Under the pieces are notes generated by a model, which searched no databases, had not been told where the DNA came from, and was given only the letters and a program-made list of their open reading frames with translations. A program made the translations under genes and the position numbers. Shown here piece by piece: positions 48,275-60,100 of a stretch of 64,000 nucleotides of DNA (its first letter is position 1; every line of letters begins with the position of its first letter). The stretch spans positions 868,001 to 932,000 of the forward strand of contig NC_050735.1 of assembly GCF_014529535.1 (NCBI RefSeq), written 5' to 3'. The DNA is from Bradysia coprophila. Its lineage: Eukaryota > Arthropoda > Insecta > Diptera > Sciaridae.

Positions 48275-48639
48275 GACGGTCGATCTCGGAAACTAGTCAG
48301 CCAATCTCCATGAAATTTTGCAGGAACCTCAGGGTGGGCATAAAAATGAAAATGTGATACGCCATTACCCCAGGAAAAACCAGAATTTTGTTTTATTGGC
48401 CTCGAAGTGGTTTCTGAGTGTGGTTTTCGAGGGTCGGGAACGCGTTTTCGGCTGTAGCTTAGCTGTATTGAAACCTACAGAGGCGTGTGACCCATCAAAT
48501 AAAAGGTATTCGTAACACGATTCAAACAAAAAAATAATTAAAAAAATCGGGTCAGATTCGTTTGAGCTAGAGTGATTAGAGTGACCAAATTTTGAGCTAC
48601 TCGAGCGTAGGATGAAAGGACTAATATTTTTGCGATTAT

Positions 48640-48900
48640 GAGAGATAGAGAGATACTTTCTTCGGCAAAGTCTCAGAGTTTTACGAGTAGAACAGAGGGG
48701 CATATGTGAAAAATGTCGAAAGTTGGAAATGGGTGGGTCAATTATGTTTTTAGAGGTATTTTTTGAATGGTGGCAGATAGAGAGTTACTTTCTTCGGCAA
48801 AGACTCAGAGTTTTACGAGTAGAAAAGAAGGGCATTTGCGAAAAATGTCGAAAGTTGGAAATGGGTGGGTCAATTGGGGTTTTGGAGATATTTGTTGAAT
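48640..48900. repeat. Two ~130-bp direct repeats
   Basis: GATAGAGAGATACTTTCTTC through TCGAAAGTTGGAAATGGGTG at about 48643-48735 recurs at about 48774-48868. The GGTGGCAGATAGAGA start recurs again at 48901 and 49223, each time just before an 18-bp array. Confidence 0.8.
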
Positions 48901-48934
48901 GGTGGCAGATAGAGAATTACTTTCTTCGTCAAAT

Positions 48935-49500
48935 TTTCAAATTTCGTCAAATTTTCAAATTTCGTCAAATTTTCAAATTTCGTCAAATTTTCAAATTTCG
49001 TCAAATTTTCGAATTTCGTCAAATTTTCAAATTTCGTCAAATTTTCAAATTTCGTCAAATTTTCGATTTTCGTCAAATTTTCGAATATCGTCAAATTTTC
49101 GAATTTCGTCAAATTTTCGAATTTCGTCAAATTTTAAAATTTCGTCAAATTTTAGAATTTCGTCAAATTTTCGAATTTCGACAAATTTTCAAATTGGGGT
49201 TTTGGAGATATTTGTTGAATGGTGGCAGATAGAGAATTACTTTCTTCGTCAAATTTTCGAATTTCGTCAAATTTTCAAATTTCGTCAAATTTTCGATTTT
49301 CGTCAAATTTTCGATTTTCGTCAAATTTTCGAATTTCGTCAAATTTTCGAATTTCGTCAAATTTTCGAATTTCGTCAAATTTTCGAATTTCGTCAAATTT
49401 TCGAATTTCGTCAAATTTTAGAATTTCGTCAAATTTTCGAATTTCGTCAAATTTTCGAATTTCGACAAATTTTCAAATTTTGCCAAATTTCCGAATTTCT
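48935..49500. repeat. 18-bp minisatellite CGTCAAATTTTCGAATTT, arrays 2 and 3
   Basis: About 14 copies, then a copy of the GGAGATATTTGTTGAATGGT flank (49201-49250), then about 14 more copies. Variants change mainly one base (TTC-A/G-A). The repeats give artificial ORFs in several frames on both strands (FRQIFE, SNFRIS, KFENLT); codon use and repetition argue against a protein. Confidence 0.92.
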
Positions 49501-49551
49501 GTTATAAACTGTTATAAAAAGCAGTGTTCTAAAACTTCTAAAACGACTGAT

Positions 49552-50017
49552 ATCCCAACAAAAATCTCTTCGAGAAAAGTGTGACGCAGTCTTTGAAATA
49601 CAATTTCTAAAATGAATGATATCGCTAGAGTTGACGCTTTCAGCTTCATTACGCAAAAATTAAATTTTACACCCAATTAGTTCAAACAAGCTGGCTTAGG
49701 TTTTCTCATCATCTGCCAAATAATTTTTACAAAAAAAAATTTGACTGGAAACAACCAAAATTTTACCAAAAAAATCTGCGTCGCAAAGTGGCAGATGTTC
49801 AGGAACAGACCAGCAAGAAAATTTATCTGCCACAAGCGACGCAGATTTTTTGGCAGATGATGAGAAAACCTAAGCCAGCTTGTTTGAACTAATTGGGTGT
49901 AAAATTTAATTTTTGCGTAACGAAGCTGAAAGCGTCAACTCTAGCGATATCATTCATTTTAGAAATTGTATTTCAAAGACTGCGTCACACTTTTCTCGAA
50001 GAGATTTTTGTTGGGAT
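49552..50017. mobile_element. Fold-back element, GTGACGCA/ATATCGCT type, copy 2
   Basis: Arms of about 200 bp are near-perfect inverted copies, starting ATCCCAACAAAAATCTCTTC and ending in its complement. Arm blocks: GTGTGACGCAG, GAATGATATCGCTAGAGTTG, ACGCTTTCAGCTTC, CACCCAATTAGTTCAAACAA and AGCTGGCTTAGGTTTTCTCA. Arms are almost identical, suggesting a young insertion or gene conversion. Confidence 0.88.
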
Positions 50018-50235
50018 TTGTAATGTTTTTGATTTTTGATTTTTTATATTTCTGATTGTTTTTAGCTAACTAAGTTTTCATTGTGATATTATCCGAAAGT
50101 CATTTGAATAAATAAATAAAAGTGCATTTCTACGTTAACGTCATCTACGCGCACATAACACGTATGTATGAAGTAAACACATTGTTAAGAATGTGTTTTG
50201 ATTGTTTATCATACAATAAGTGTGTGTTAGTAAAT

Positions 50236-50274
50236 CCAGCTGGTGATATTCAGCTGGTGCTCATTCTGCATATG
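50236..50274. repeat. 39-bp block, inverted partner of 45610-45648
   Basis: Begins CCAGCTGGTGATATTCAGCT and ends ATTCTGCATATG; exact reverse complement of 45610-45648 across 4.6 kb. Confidence 0.85.
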
Positions 50275-50629
50275 AAAAATATTTACAGGCTGTATCGGGA
50301 ACTAGAAGGATATTTGTTGGACCAGAAGACGATGTTGTTGCGACTGGTGTTTGTATTGCTTACGTCAGCGACCAATATGAAAAATATATTTATTGTTGGA
50401 TGTGGCCGTGCATTCGATCGGTCGGACCGATCATCTTCAGGCTGGTTTATTTATAATTTTATTAGTTTACATTTTGAACATATTTTTCAGGTTAATTAAT
50501 GCTTACGCTAGTGTTTTATGTGGATTTCACACTCAAATTGCACTATGTTTTGTAGGTGATTTACTTATCACTATGACATGTAAACATTTGGTGGGAAATT
50601 GATTAGAAATGTCATTCGTTTTTACACAA

Positions 50630-51754
50630 CTATTCAACCGATACATCTGACGGTTCACTTTCTGTTGATGTGTGGAGCAGTGTTGACACCGGGCCTCTAT
50701 TCTTGTTCCGGACTCTCTTTCCGATCATTTTCTTTTTGACTAGATTATAGACGACCGGAGAAACGTGTTTTGCATCCTTTTTGAAGTTTACCACGCTGGT
50801 TTCGTTGAGGATTATGTGGTTAGCTTCATGTATCTTGAGGAGACCTCGCGTACGTACGTTTCGAAGGATTTGTGCATTGTCGAAATCGAATTGATGGTTT
50901 GTTGTACTTACATGCCGTACCAGTGCAGTTTTGCCCGGTTTCTTTGCTCTGTTGGCCACATCATTCGCATGCTGTCCCTTACGTTCGCCAAGACATCTGG
51001 TTGTTTCTCCAATGTAGGACCGATTGCAATTGGAACACGGGATTCCGTAGACGACGTTTGATTGTTGTTCCGCGACTAACGTGTCCTTCATGTTGGTAAA
51101 AGCCTGAGCCACTTTACATGGTGGGCGGAAGGCTACCTTCAGTTGTGGTGCGTGTCGATTAAGTTGAGTTTTGACAGCATCGGAGACCCCTTCCATGTAT
51201 GTGATACCAGCAAAGCCAAAGGCTTGTTTGGGATATTTCGGTCGTTCGGACAACGTCATATCTTTGAAACTAATTGCTTTTTGCTCGCACATTGTGGAGT
51301 TGGCCATTGGTCCAATTCTTGGCGGTTGTTTTGTGACGTCCAAAAATGGATAACTCTTTTCGTGGTTGTTTTTGCTGGTACCGAACTTGTATTTGTTTTT
51401 CACCTCCTTGATCATTTCATCTACAGTTTTCGTCGGAAAACTGTTTTTGGCTAAGATTTTCTTTACCGTTTCGAGGTTGTTTTCATGAAAGGAATGGTGA
51501 CTCACCGAAAAAACCCGTTTGATGAAGGCTTTGGCGACGTTGCGGACCATGTTTTTGGGGTGCTTGGCAAGATAATTCAGGATGCGGTTGGATGCTATGG
51601 CCTTGTGGTACCAATTCGTCTTTAGCTTATGACCCTCGTTGTACACCTTCAAGTCCAAGAAATTTATCGACTTCGTTTCCATGTCTTGTATCTCAACCGT
51701 GAATTGAACAAGAAGGAGAAGGATATATTTCGACCTGCAAATCTTAATTGACAA
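50630..51754 (-). CDS. Penelope-like element, C-terminal RT and GIY-YIG endonuclease fragment
   Basis: The 374-codon minus-strand frame has the end of a Penelope-type reverse transcriptase (INFLDLKVYNEGHKLKTNWY followed by SNRILNYLAKHPKN, the thumb region), a linker, and a GIY-YIG endonuclease (VVYGIPCSNCNRSYIGETTR with GERKGQHANDV and the distal Glu/Asn region near HEANHIILNE). The catalytic RT palm is absent. Coding similarity appears to start near 51737 next to a GATTTGCAG; sequence beyond 51760 does not continue it, so this is a 5'-truncated copy. The stop is at 50630-50632. The remaining frame has no interruptions. Confidence 0.88.
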   Translation of the reverse strand: MSIKICRSKYILLLLVQFTVEIQDMETKSINFLDLKVYNEGHKLKTNWYHKAIASNRILNYLAKHPKNMVRNVAKAFIKRVFSVSHHSFHENNLETVKKILAKNSFPTKTVDEMIKEVKNKYKFGTSKNNHEKSYPFLDVTKQPPRIGPMANSTMCEQKAISFKDMTLSERPKYPKQAFGFAGITYMEGVSDAVKTQLNRHAPQLKVAFRPPCKVAQAFTNMKDTLVAEQQSNVVYGIPCSNCNRSYIGETTRCLGERKGQHANDVANRAKKPGKTALVRHVSTTNHQFDFDNAQILRNVRTRGLLKIHEANHIILNETSVVNFKKDAKHVSPVVYNLVKKKMIGKRVRNKNRGPVSTLLHTSTESEPSDVSVE

Positions 51755-54145
51755 TACGTAGCATAGATGTAGACTACCTAGAGGAGATACCTAGTGTCGT
51801 TTCATTGGACACATGAAGGTATATGGCGCACTTAAAGCAACTAATCAAGTGTATGTCAACGTTGTCAATCAACTACATTATCAACACACTTCAAACATGA
51901 GTGGTACTCTAAATTAATAGGTTACGGAAAATTGACAACTGCAACCAAGGACTATTTTTGAGAAATTTTTTTGAGAATTTTGAGAATTCTTTTTTTCTTA
52001 TTAGACAGCTAGTTTTGATAAATACTTGAAAACTGAATATCGAAGGCTTTAATTACTTCTTCTTACTCTTTCTCGACTGTACGAGTTCTCTGGTTACTTT
52101 TTTGTCTGTCTGCACATAAAACTACATTGTTAACCATGTTTTAAGCTTTTAAAAATTGAGAAATAATTGAGAAATTTGAGAAAATTTTGAGAATTTTGAG
52201 AAATCTGATTTCGCAAAAATAGTCACTGACTGCAACACACTGCAAAAAACCGTTTCATACAAAATAGTACTCTATTTGGCAGTTGTCGACTATGATCACT
52301 TTTGCTTGAAGTGCGTTGACATAATCTAAAACCTAATCGTTTATGCGCATTGAATGTGGGAATTGTAGGAACAATTGTCAAATTTAGAGACTTTAGTGAC
52401 AACTGCTGCTTAACATTGTGAGGATTCTTTTGAAAAACAGCCTACCGAAATCGGACCGAATTTTTAGAGGAATCATTTTTATGTGCCCTACAATCCAAAA
52501 CCACTTTCAAAATTTTTTTCCGGCAACTGTGTTCGGTCAGTGGGAGGCGACTGAAATCTCAAAATTGCAATTGCCTTACCTATTTTTCTGCCACAGGTGA
52601 CGAGGCACATGAATGTATCATAGCTGAGATCATGTAGTTACGGGCCAACATGGGTTATGTGGATTGTCGATGACATCTGCAGTGAGCAACAGCAACATCA
52701 ATTTGAAAAAAAGAAGATTTGATTGTGAAATTCTTGAACTTTGGAGGTACTGTAGCTTTGCTAAAATAACTGTCGATATAAAAAAGACGTGTGCTCATAC
52801 AGTACTCGGTTTTAGCTCTCTAAGGACACCTCATATGCGTCAGTAGTAACAATTCTATCCTGTTCCACAGACGACTAACAGTAACTACTAATACTCAGGC
52901 ATGTAAGGTTTCATTTGACAAGACTTTGAAAATACCCTTTTTTGCTCATTTTTACTACACGTCTTAACAAAGTCTTATCGAACAGCATGATATAAGTTCG
53001 ATTGAAAAACTAAATACTTTACCGGAGTCGTTTACTCGCTACAATGGCATGATGTTTGGTCAAAATCTGTCAAACCAAAATTTAATTATTTTTAGATGAC
53101 AACCCACCATTCATGCATATTAGCATTAGTGTTCCTGTCGTTGCATTTAGCGTCGAAAAATCTGACGTTCCCTAATGTAAGGAACGATGCAGTATTGCAG
53201 CTTCGACCCACATAAAAATTGCTAAGATTCCATTTATTTCATATTGTTCGTCCACGTTGCTCTCTCGTTCGCAATCTCTTTTTTAACTTCAATAAAAAGC
53301 TTAACATCAACAAAGCTTGATTATAAATTCAACAGAATTGAACCGAGTGGGATAAACCGACGAATCATTCGCAAAAACAGCGATTTTTTCACACTTTTTC
53401 TTCTTGCAGTGAAACCTGTTCTGAGTACCATTGTATTTTTCGTCCAAAACATTCATTGCGAATATAAGAACCAAAGTCATTCCAATGAAAGAATTTATTT
53501 TTTATTTGCGTCGGTATGTCATTTCGGAGACGAATGTGTGAATCTACACTGTAGATTTTCGCAAGAAAATCACTACAAACTGACGAACAGACTAATACAG
53601 GTAGAATACCCAAATAAAGCAATAAAGTTGTCGTTAAACTTCTTTAAGCGAGAAAGCATTATATCTCTATTCCTGGACGTACAGGTGGTATATGGTCAGT
53701 TGGAAATGTAGTAATATGACATGAGTTGAGCAGTTTAGTGTTTGGAATAATTTAAGAAATTGAAAAAATTAATGTGTTGAAGTGTCGATTAACGATCGCC
53801 TAAACAAGTTATTATCTATGTGTACATCTTGTCAGTCTCGTTAAACAGGTCGTGCGGAATAGATCACATTGTTAAAATAGTTTTCGTAAAAGAAATCCAT
53901 CAAACTTTTAGGCACACGTCATTAGCATTCATACAAATGTGTACACAACAACGATGATTTGTGTTGATTTCTGTGAAATGAAGTGGTTGTAGCCAGCGTT
54001 CAATGAATTTACATTTTGTTTTTAGTGTAAATAAAATTATGTAAATTCGTAAGCGAATTTTGGAAGATTAATACAAATACGCAAAAAGAAAGACCGACTG
54101 TGCTTGATACACTGTGCTCCGGGATTCTGAATTCGAATATTAAAA
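51755..54145. other. Spacer upstream of the gd-like gene
   Basis: No gene supported. A 155-codon frame at 53244-53711 has no recognisable domain and is AT-biased. 51955-52220 holds dispersed GAGAATTTTGAGAAA runs. The promoter of the gd-like gene should be in the last few hundred bases, but no TATA box is clear. Confidence 0.45.
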
Positions 54146-57100
54146 ATGGAATTTCACTGGATTTCATATGTGGTGTGTGTGATATTGTGCGTCCATGTGG
54201 ATCGATCTGTGCAACAAAATATACCACCGAGTCCGTGTCAAAATATGTTTCAATATGTGCGCGAATATGACTGGATCGGATTGGCAGAAGTGCCAAGTTT
54301 ACCATTAGGACAGGCGATGAAATTGGAAGTTATGCTGAGTCTTCGGGCCAAATTACCTTCGGTAATTATGTTTTTATTTCCATCATATTATCATCTGGTA
54401 ATTCATGGATTCAATTTGTCATTTCAATGTTTTTGGTTTACATTTTGTTTATATTCATCGATAAATGGTTTAAGGAGTTTGTGTAGTTTTTAAGAGTTTT
54501 TGGCCATTCTCGGTATAGCTACATGCTTCAACATTGGTGTGTTTCATTCAAAGTCAGTGACTTAAGTCACATCTTAAGGCACAGTTCGTCAAATGCATGA
54601 AAAACACCTAGAAAATGAGTTTACATCAGGTTGACATCATTCGTGAAAAAATTTGACAGATTTACCATACATTTTCTGTCAACATTTTTCAATCTCTTAT
54701 TAACATTTCTCTCTTTTGCCATTTGGAATAAACATTAAAAAAGAGAGCAGTTATAGAAGAAACGAAGAAGAACAGCTTAGACAAACAAAATGCTTAATTT
54801 TATGTGTGCGGAAAAGTAGACCACAAAAATCCTTTTACATGCTACATGCGTCGGCAACCGTACTTTTCATGTTTCAAGCACTTCTTTCGACGCCCTTATC
54901 ATGTAAAATCCATTACATAACTTGGGATAAAAAGTGAAAAGTCTCGTTTTCGTGTGTTTATTGACCTCGGCTTCGCCTCGGATCAACAAAATTCACACGA
55001 AAACTCTACTTTTCATCTTTTTTCCCTAGTCATGTAAAATACTATTAAATTTTAAGAAAATCAATTTTGCAAATCAAAGAAATTCCTTGAAAATCAAAGG
55101 AAAATCCTTAAGCATCGTGTAAAAGTGTAAAAACAGGACGTTCCTTGAAGATTTCATTTTTGAAAAACCTCTGGCCCTCAAGATGTACATCGTCCTAGAC
55201 TTTCAGAGAGATGATGACAGACGCCAACTATCATCACCTCTGTAGTATTTCGTTCTAAATTTGTTAATTTCCGTGTGAAAACCAACCCTCAGAATCTCGA
55301 CTTTCTCACACCCGAAAAGAAGTGAATTGCTAAGCCGAACCATTTTAAACTAAAGAAACGAAATGAGGATAGCAGATTATAATTTGCAAATTATATGTTT
55401 TGCCTTTATAACTGAGAGTCTCTGACACTAGAGATGATAGTCAGATCCAGATAATTGCTGAACAGAATTTTGCTTTGCCGCAATGTCTCAGCCTTCCGAG
55501 AATTGTTCATTGCACTCACAGCACTGCTCCTAGCATGAACACTGAATTAAGAAGTGTCAAATTTAGGAATAGCAGCAACAAAGCATTGAAAATGTGTCTC
55601 GGTCCTAGTTTTCATTGACAGATGCAACAATTGCAATTTTCAATAGAGAAATTTCTAACTTTATTTGACAGTTGCAACAATTACGTCATGAAAACAAGTA
55701 CCAAAACCAAAGCACCTAGCAGGGTAATAGAGGTTTTTACACGTCAAATAGAGTAGTTTTTTGATACAAATAATACCATTAGCAGCCTTAATGGTAATTT
55801 TGCAATGACATTATGAAAAAAAGGTATAGAAATATTCGCATACTTCGATTAAAGTACTACTTTATTTTTTTCTATTACCCTGCTAGGTGCTTTGCCAAAA
55901 CACGTTTTCAATGCCTCGTTTGTTTTCACCCATAGTGATAAGAGCTACCGCTTAGGATTGTTTGTATTGTATGGTTTAACTCATACAACGAAAGCAAGTT
56001 ATCTATCTTTGCCTACTGTGGCTTCATCGGCCTCCGAATATTTTACATGTTCATGCTAGAAGCAGTGCTGTGTTGCTTTCCATTTTCTATTTAATCACAT
56101 ATTTAACATGCAACATGAATCGAAAGTCGTACTTTTAATGTTTCAAGAACTACTTCCGATCTACCTTAGCATGTAAATAGCACCACATATAGCAGGATAA
56201 AAATGAAAAATCTCGTTTTCAAGTGCTTATTCACCTCGGTTTCGCCTCGAATCAACAAAATTCACACGGAAACTATACTTCTTATTCCTCTTCAAAGACT
56301 AAAGACAGAACAAAAATTTAACGGTTCAATAAACCCATGTGATAGTGTCAGTACTAAGCAACCATTATAGCCGGATTCGTCTTCCTTTTTATCATCACTC
56401 AATTTTGTTCTCACATCAAGTTACCGAAAATTGGCTCTAAAACATTACCGGTTACACAACATCAAAGACCTTGAGAGAGTAATCGATTTCTAGAACAATA
56501 AATTGTTGCATCAAAATATTTTACATTCATAATACACACATCATTATAACAGATTACTTGGAAGTAGTGCAGAGATTTGTTTCCGTGAAAGGAAGATAAA
56601 ATTTAATAGAACAACATAATAAGATCAATCGGTAGTCATGGTATTCAGTACTGTAGCGCCCACAGCATATCATTCAAATGTCCATGTAGTAACAGTAACT
56701 AGTGAAGGTCATTTTGAACCCATCCATATAATGAAGATATTTTGCATGAGTTAAGAGTTATTAATGTTCTGGTTCCCATCATCCCTATTCCAATCAAAAT
56801 ACTAAATCAATGAGTTTATTCTTTTAGTATCTTGCACAGATTGCATAGAAGACAAAGATCTAATGGCGTGGAAACGGAAACTGAAACACTCAAGAATAAT
56901 TAGCTGTAAACTAGTTGCTCTGAACCTAGGCTGTAACCACATTTTAGATTGGCTTTACTTCTGGCACATTAATTTATTGTTGACGCGATGAAAGCATAGC
57001 CCTGAACCAATCATTATACTAGTTACTTATTTTAGATGAGAAATTTTGCCAACTGCGTTGAGGAGGCCTCTTTTGAAAATTCTGTTTTTGTGCTTGGTTC

Positions 57101-60100
57101 AGTGCTATGATGAAAGCTATTACAAGAAACTTGAAGAAAACTACAGCGCCTATGTCGAAACTCTAAGTGTAATTAAATAATTTTGTGGGTTCATCTCGTG
57201 CTGCTTTGCTCAACCAATTGGTATTTAGCTTCTCTAGGTATGCCCATAATATGAAAAAAATAATTCTGAGTTTTGACACAAATGAATTCTTTCTGCAAAA
57301 CCATTATATGCAGATCGGTTGCTTCCTTTTCCTCATCGTCTCAACTAAATCTGATTTCGTCGTAGACAGACTGGCTGACTATCAAACGCTTTATTTCACT
57401 CATTTACATATTTATTATTGCTAGAAATACTAAAACTTTTTGGTGGCAGAGCGAGAGCTATTGACCGCGTTGACAATTTACACAGACAAAGGTGTACATT
57501 GCACGAATCAGTAGGTGTATTCCCGTCAGAATTTATGAGCGTTGATAAATTTATCAGTACGATAAACAGCAAACAAAACTATCATCGAGACCATGCCCTG
57601 CTACCTTTCTCAGAAAAGTTTTACTATTCTTTCATTCACATGTCATCTCCTCATTAAACCCTCAGTAAAGCTCTATAAAGCCAAGTGTAAATAACGGGAA
57701 ATTTCTCCACCGTGAGGCAAATACTATCGTCTGATTGCTGAAACTTTCTCCTGTAAGGCAAATGGCATTGTTTGATTCGCCTATTCTCTTTTGCTATCTG
57801 CACTTGCCTTTTATTCCAAATCATGCAATCAGCACCATCTACGAATATGACAGCGAGAATGATCAGCCGATCTCAAAACTCACTATGGCTGAATGTGTCG
57901 TATCGGGAATATAGCTATTTAACTATATTCAAACCTGTCTGCTAAAATTAGCATAGCATAGTTTTGATATGTACGGGTGACGGTTTGTATATGTAAATAT
58001 CGACAATTAAGTCACACCGAAGCTTTTTATTGACCGAAAAGGTTTTTTTCAGTCATGTGAAACTTTAAACTTATTTCGATTTTACCGTTATGTCAGGGAA
58101 ATTCAGTCATGATCGTCTGGTTTACTCATACAGACTCATACGTCTTTATATGCTTGCTTCCAACAATTTTTCATATCGATTCAAAATAACTGACTGGAAT
58201 AACTACTTTTAATTACGGTGAAATGTCAAACATCTGCTAAGTTTTACCATCAAAAAGTCGACTTATCGACACCTCGATTATAATCGATATTTCGTCCGTT
58301 TAGTGTACATCAATAAATCACCTCTGGTCTTTCGACGCCTTCAGCATGAAATATATATTACTGAGACTGATAGTGACAAGTGTGTACTCTATTTTATCAC
58401 ATAAACGAAAACGAGACAACAACATAGACCTGAAGTGTAATTTTTGAATTAAACTTCTAGATCAGTAATTTTGACATCCGAACACCGCGCGTGTGTGATA
58501 ATAAATATTATACACGTATGACAAAGCGGTCGAGGCTTGCCGAGACGGCTTGTCATACGTGCATATTCTTTTTTATCGCATAAGCGAAAACGAGACAACA
58601 AGATATGCGAATGACACTTTGACAATTTACAGAAGTACAGTGAGCATTAAAAGTTTGGAAACATATAAGAATGCGAACAAAAGAATAACATACGTGAATA
58701 CAATAGAACAATAGACATTGTATAAACCTGATTCTATTGTTCTATTGTCTTCTTATCTATTGTTCTTTTGTTTACATTGCTCTTATATGTTTCCAAACTT
58801 TTTAGGCTCACTGTATAATGTTTGTTTATATATCCTAGGTGAATAATTTTTTCGGGGAATCACACCGCGTATGCGATAAAATCAATTACACAACTCGGAA
58901 TAAAAAAGAAAGTCTCGTTTTCGTGTTTATTGACCTCGGCTTCGCCTCGGAACAACAAAATTCACACGAAAGCTACTTTTCATCCCTAGTTATAGTAATA
59001 CAGTCATATGACTAATAAAAAGTTGAAAAGTTCAATTTTATCCAGAGTTTTATAATTGATTTTACGAGGTGAGGGCGTTGAACATAGTGCTTGAAACATA
59101 AGGCTGCCAGCGGACTTACACTGTTTAGCTCTCCGTTTACGTTCTAACAATGGAAAGTGGGAGAAGCTTCAATTGTTCACTCGTAAACGGAGTGCTAAAC
59201 GACGTAAGTCCGCTGACAGCTTAATAAATTATTATTATTTTGCTGTAGGTAAGAGAGGGAGTTTGAAAATTCGAAAAAAGTGCTGACACTCACGTCCTCT
59301 TAAAGCCAACTCGCAGGCACTCCATTTTGGTCGCCGTTTTCAAAATAACGGTGAAAACTGCTCTCGCTTTCCATTGTTATAGGGTACACGGTGACTCAAC
59401 GGAGTGTAGTGTGTTTCGTGCTTTAACAAAGATAATCGATGAAATTTTTCCTACAACGCATAAAAAACTTAGTGCAAAAGATATGCAAGATGTTGAGAGA
59501 GTAATCGCACGAAATATGAAATTCTCTCACAAAATCGTGCAGCTCGTTATCGCCCATGCTTTTGTTGGTTTAAAATTGATATCATCATAATAGCTTCGGT
59601 AAACAAACAAACTACTGAGATTCTTTCACTATAACTTTAAAAATACAATTGAATATCGATATATAGATGAAGATCTATTCTCGCCACCGAGAGCTTCACT
59701 GCCGGTTATAATTTATTTTAAATTAATAACACAAACGCATACGATAATCATTAGGTAAACAAACACGTATATTGGTTTTGGTATTTATATCGAATTTGTT
59801 GAAGTTGTTCTATACGAACTGACGAGTCGTGTAAAGCACAACGTAGGTACTTATATTACTGATGAATATTGAAGACGAATGTTTAAATTTGATTTTGGAT
59901 AGGGAGATTCTCACAATTTATTGTGAATACATTTGACGGACCAATGATTGATATAGAGCCATACACTCCTCCTACAAATTGATTTAGATTAACCATGGCA
60001 GAGTAAGATAAACGAGGCAGGAGCGGTTGACTTGACTAGGAACCTGAATTATCCAGTAGCCTTATATTTTGCGAATAAAATTAATTCAAAACGTTCCTGC

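Larger units (their letters stand above)
47878..50629. other. Repeat block downstream of the LINE
   Basis: Begins with the presumed LINE 3' tail, then a TE-like stretch with a (TCTG/TCTA)n run (48234-48274), two ~130-bp direct repeats (48640-48900), the 18-bp arrays (48935-49500), a fold-back (49552-50017) and the 39-bp inverted partner (50236-50274). No cellular gene seen. Confidence 0.55.

Noticed and set aside
48723..49584. Overlapping long frames reading FRQIFE/SNFRIS/KFENLT on both strands
   Set aside because: They come from an 18-bp repeat whose length is a multiple of three; several frames on both strands are open at once and no non-repeat domain exists.
53244..53711. 155-codon frame
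   Set aside because: Composition is AT-driven, no domain or splice support; probably chance.
59327..59590. 87-codon frame in the gd-like intron
   Set aside because: No ATG at its start, no domain recognised, and it is surrounded by MITEs.
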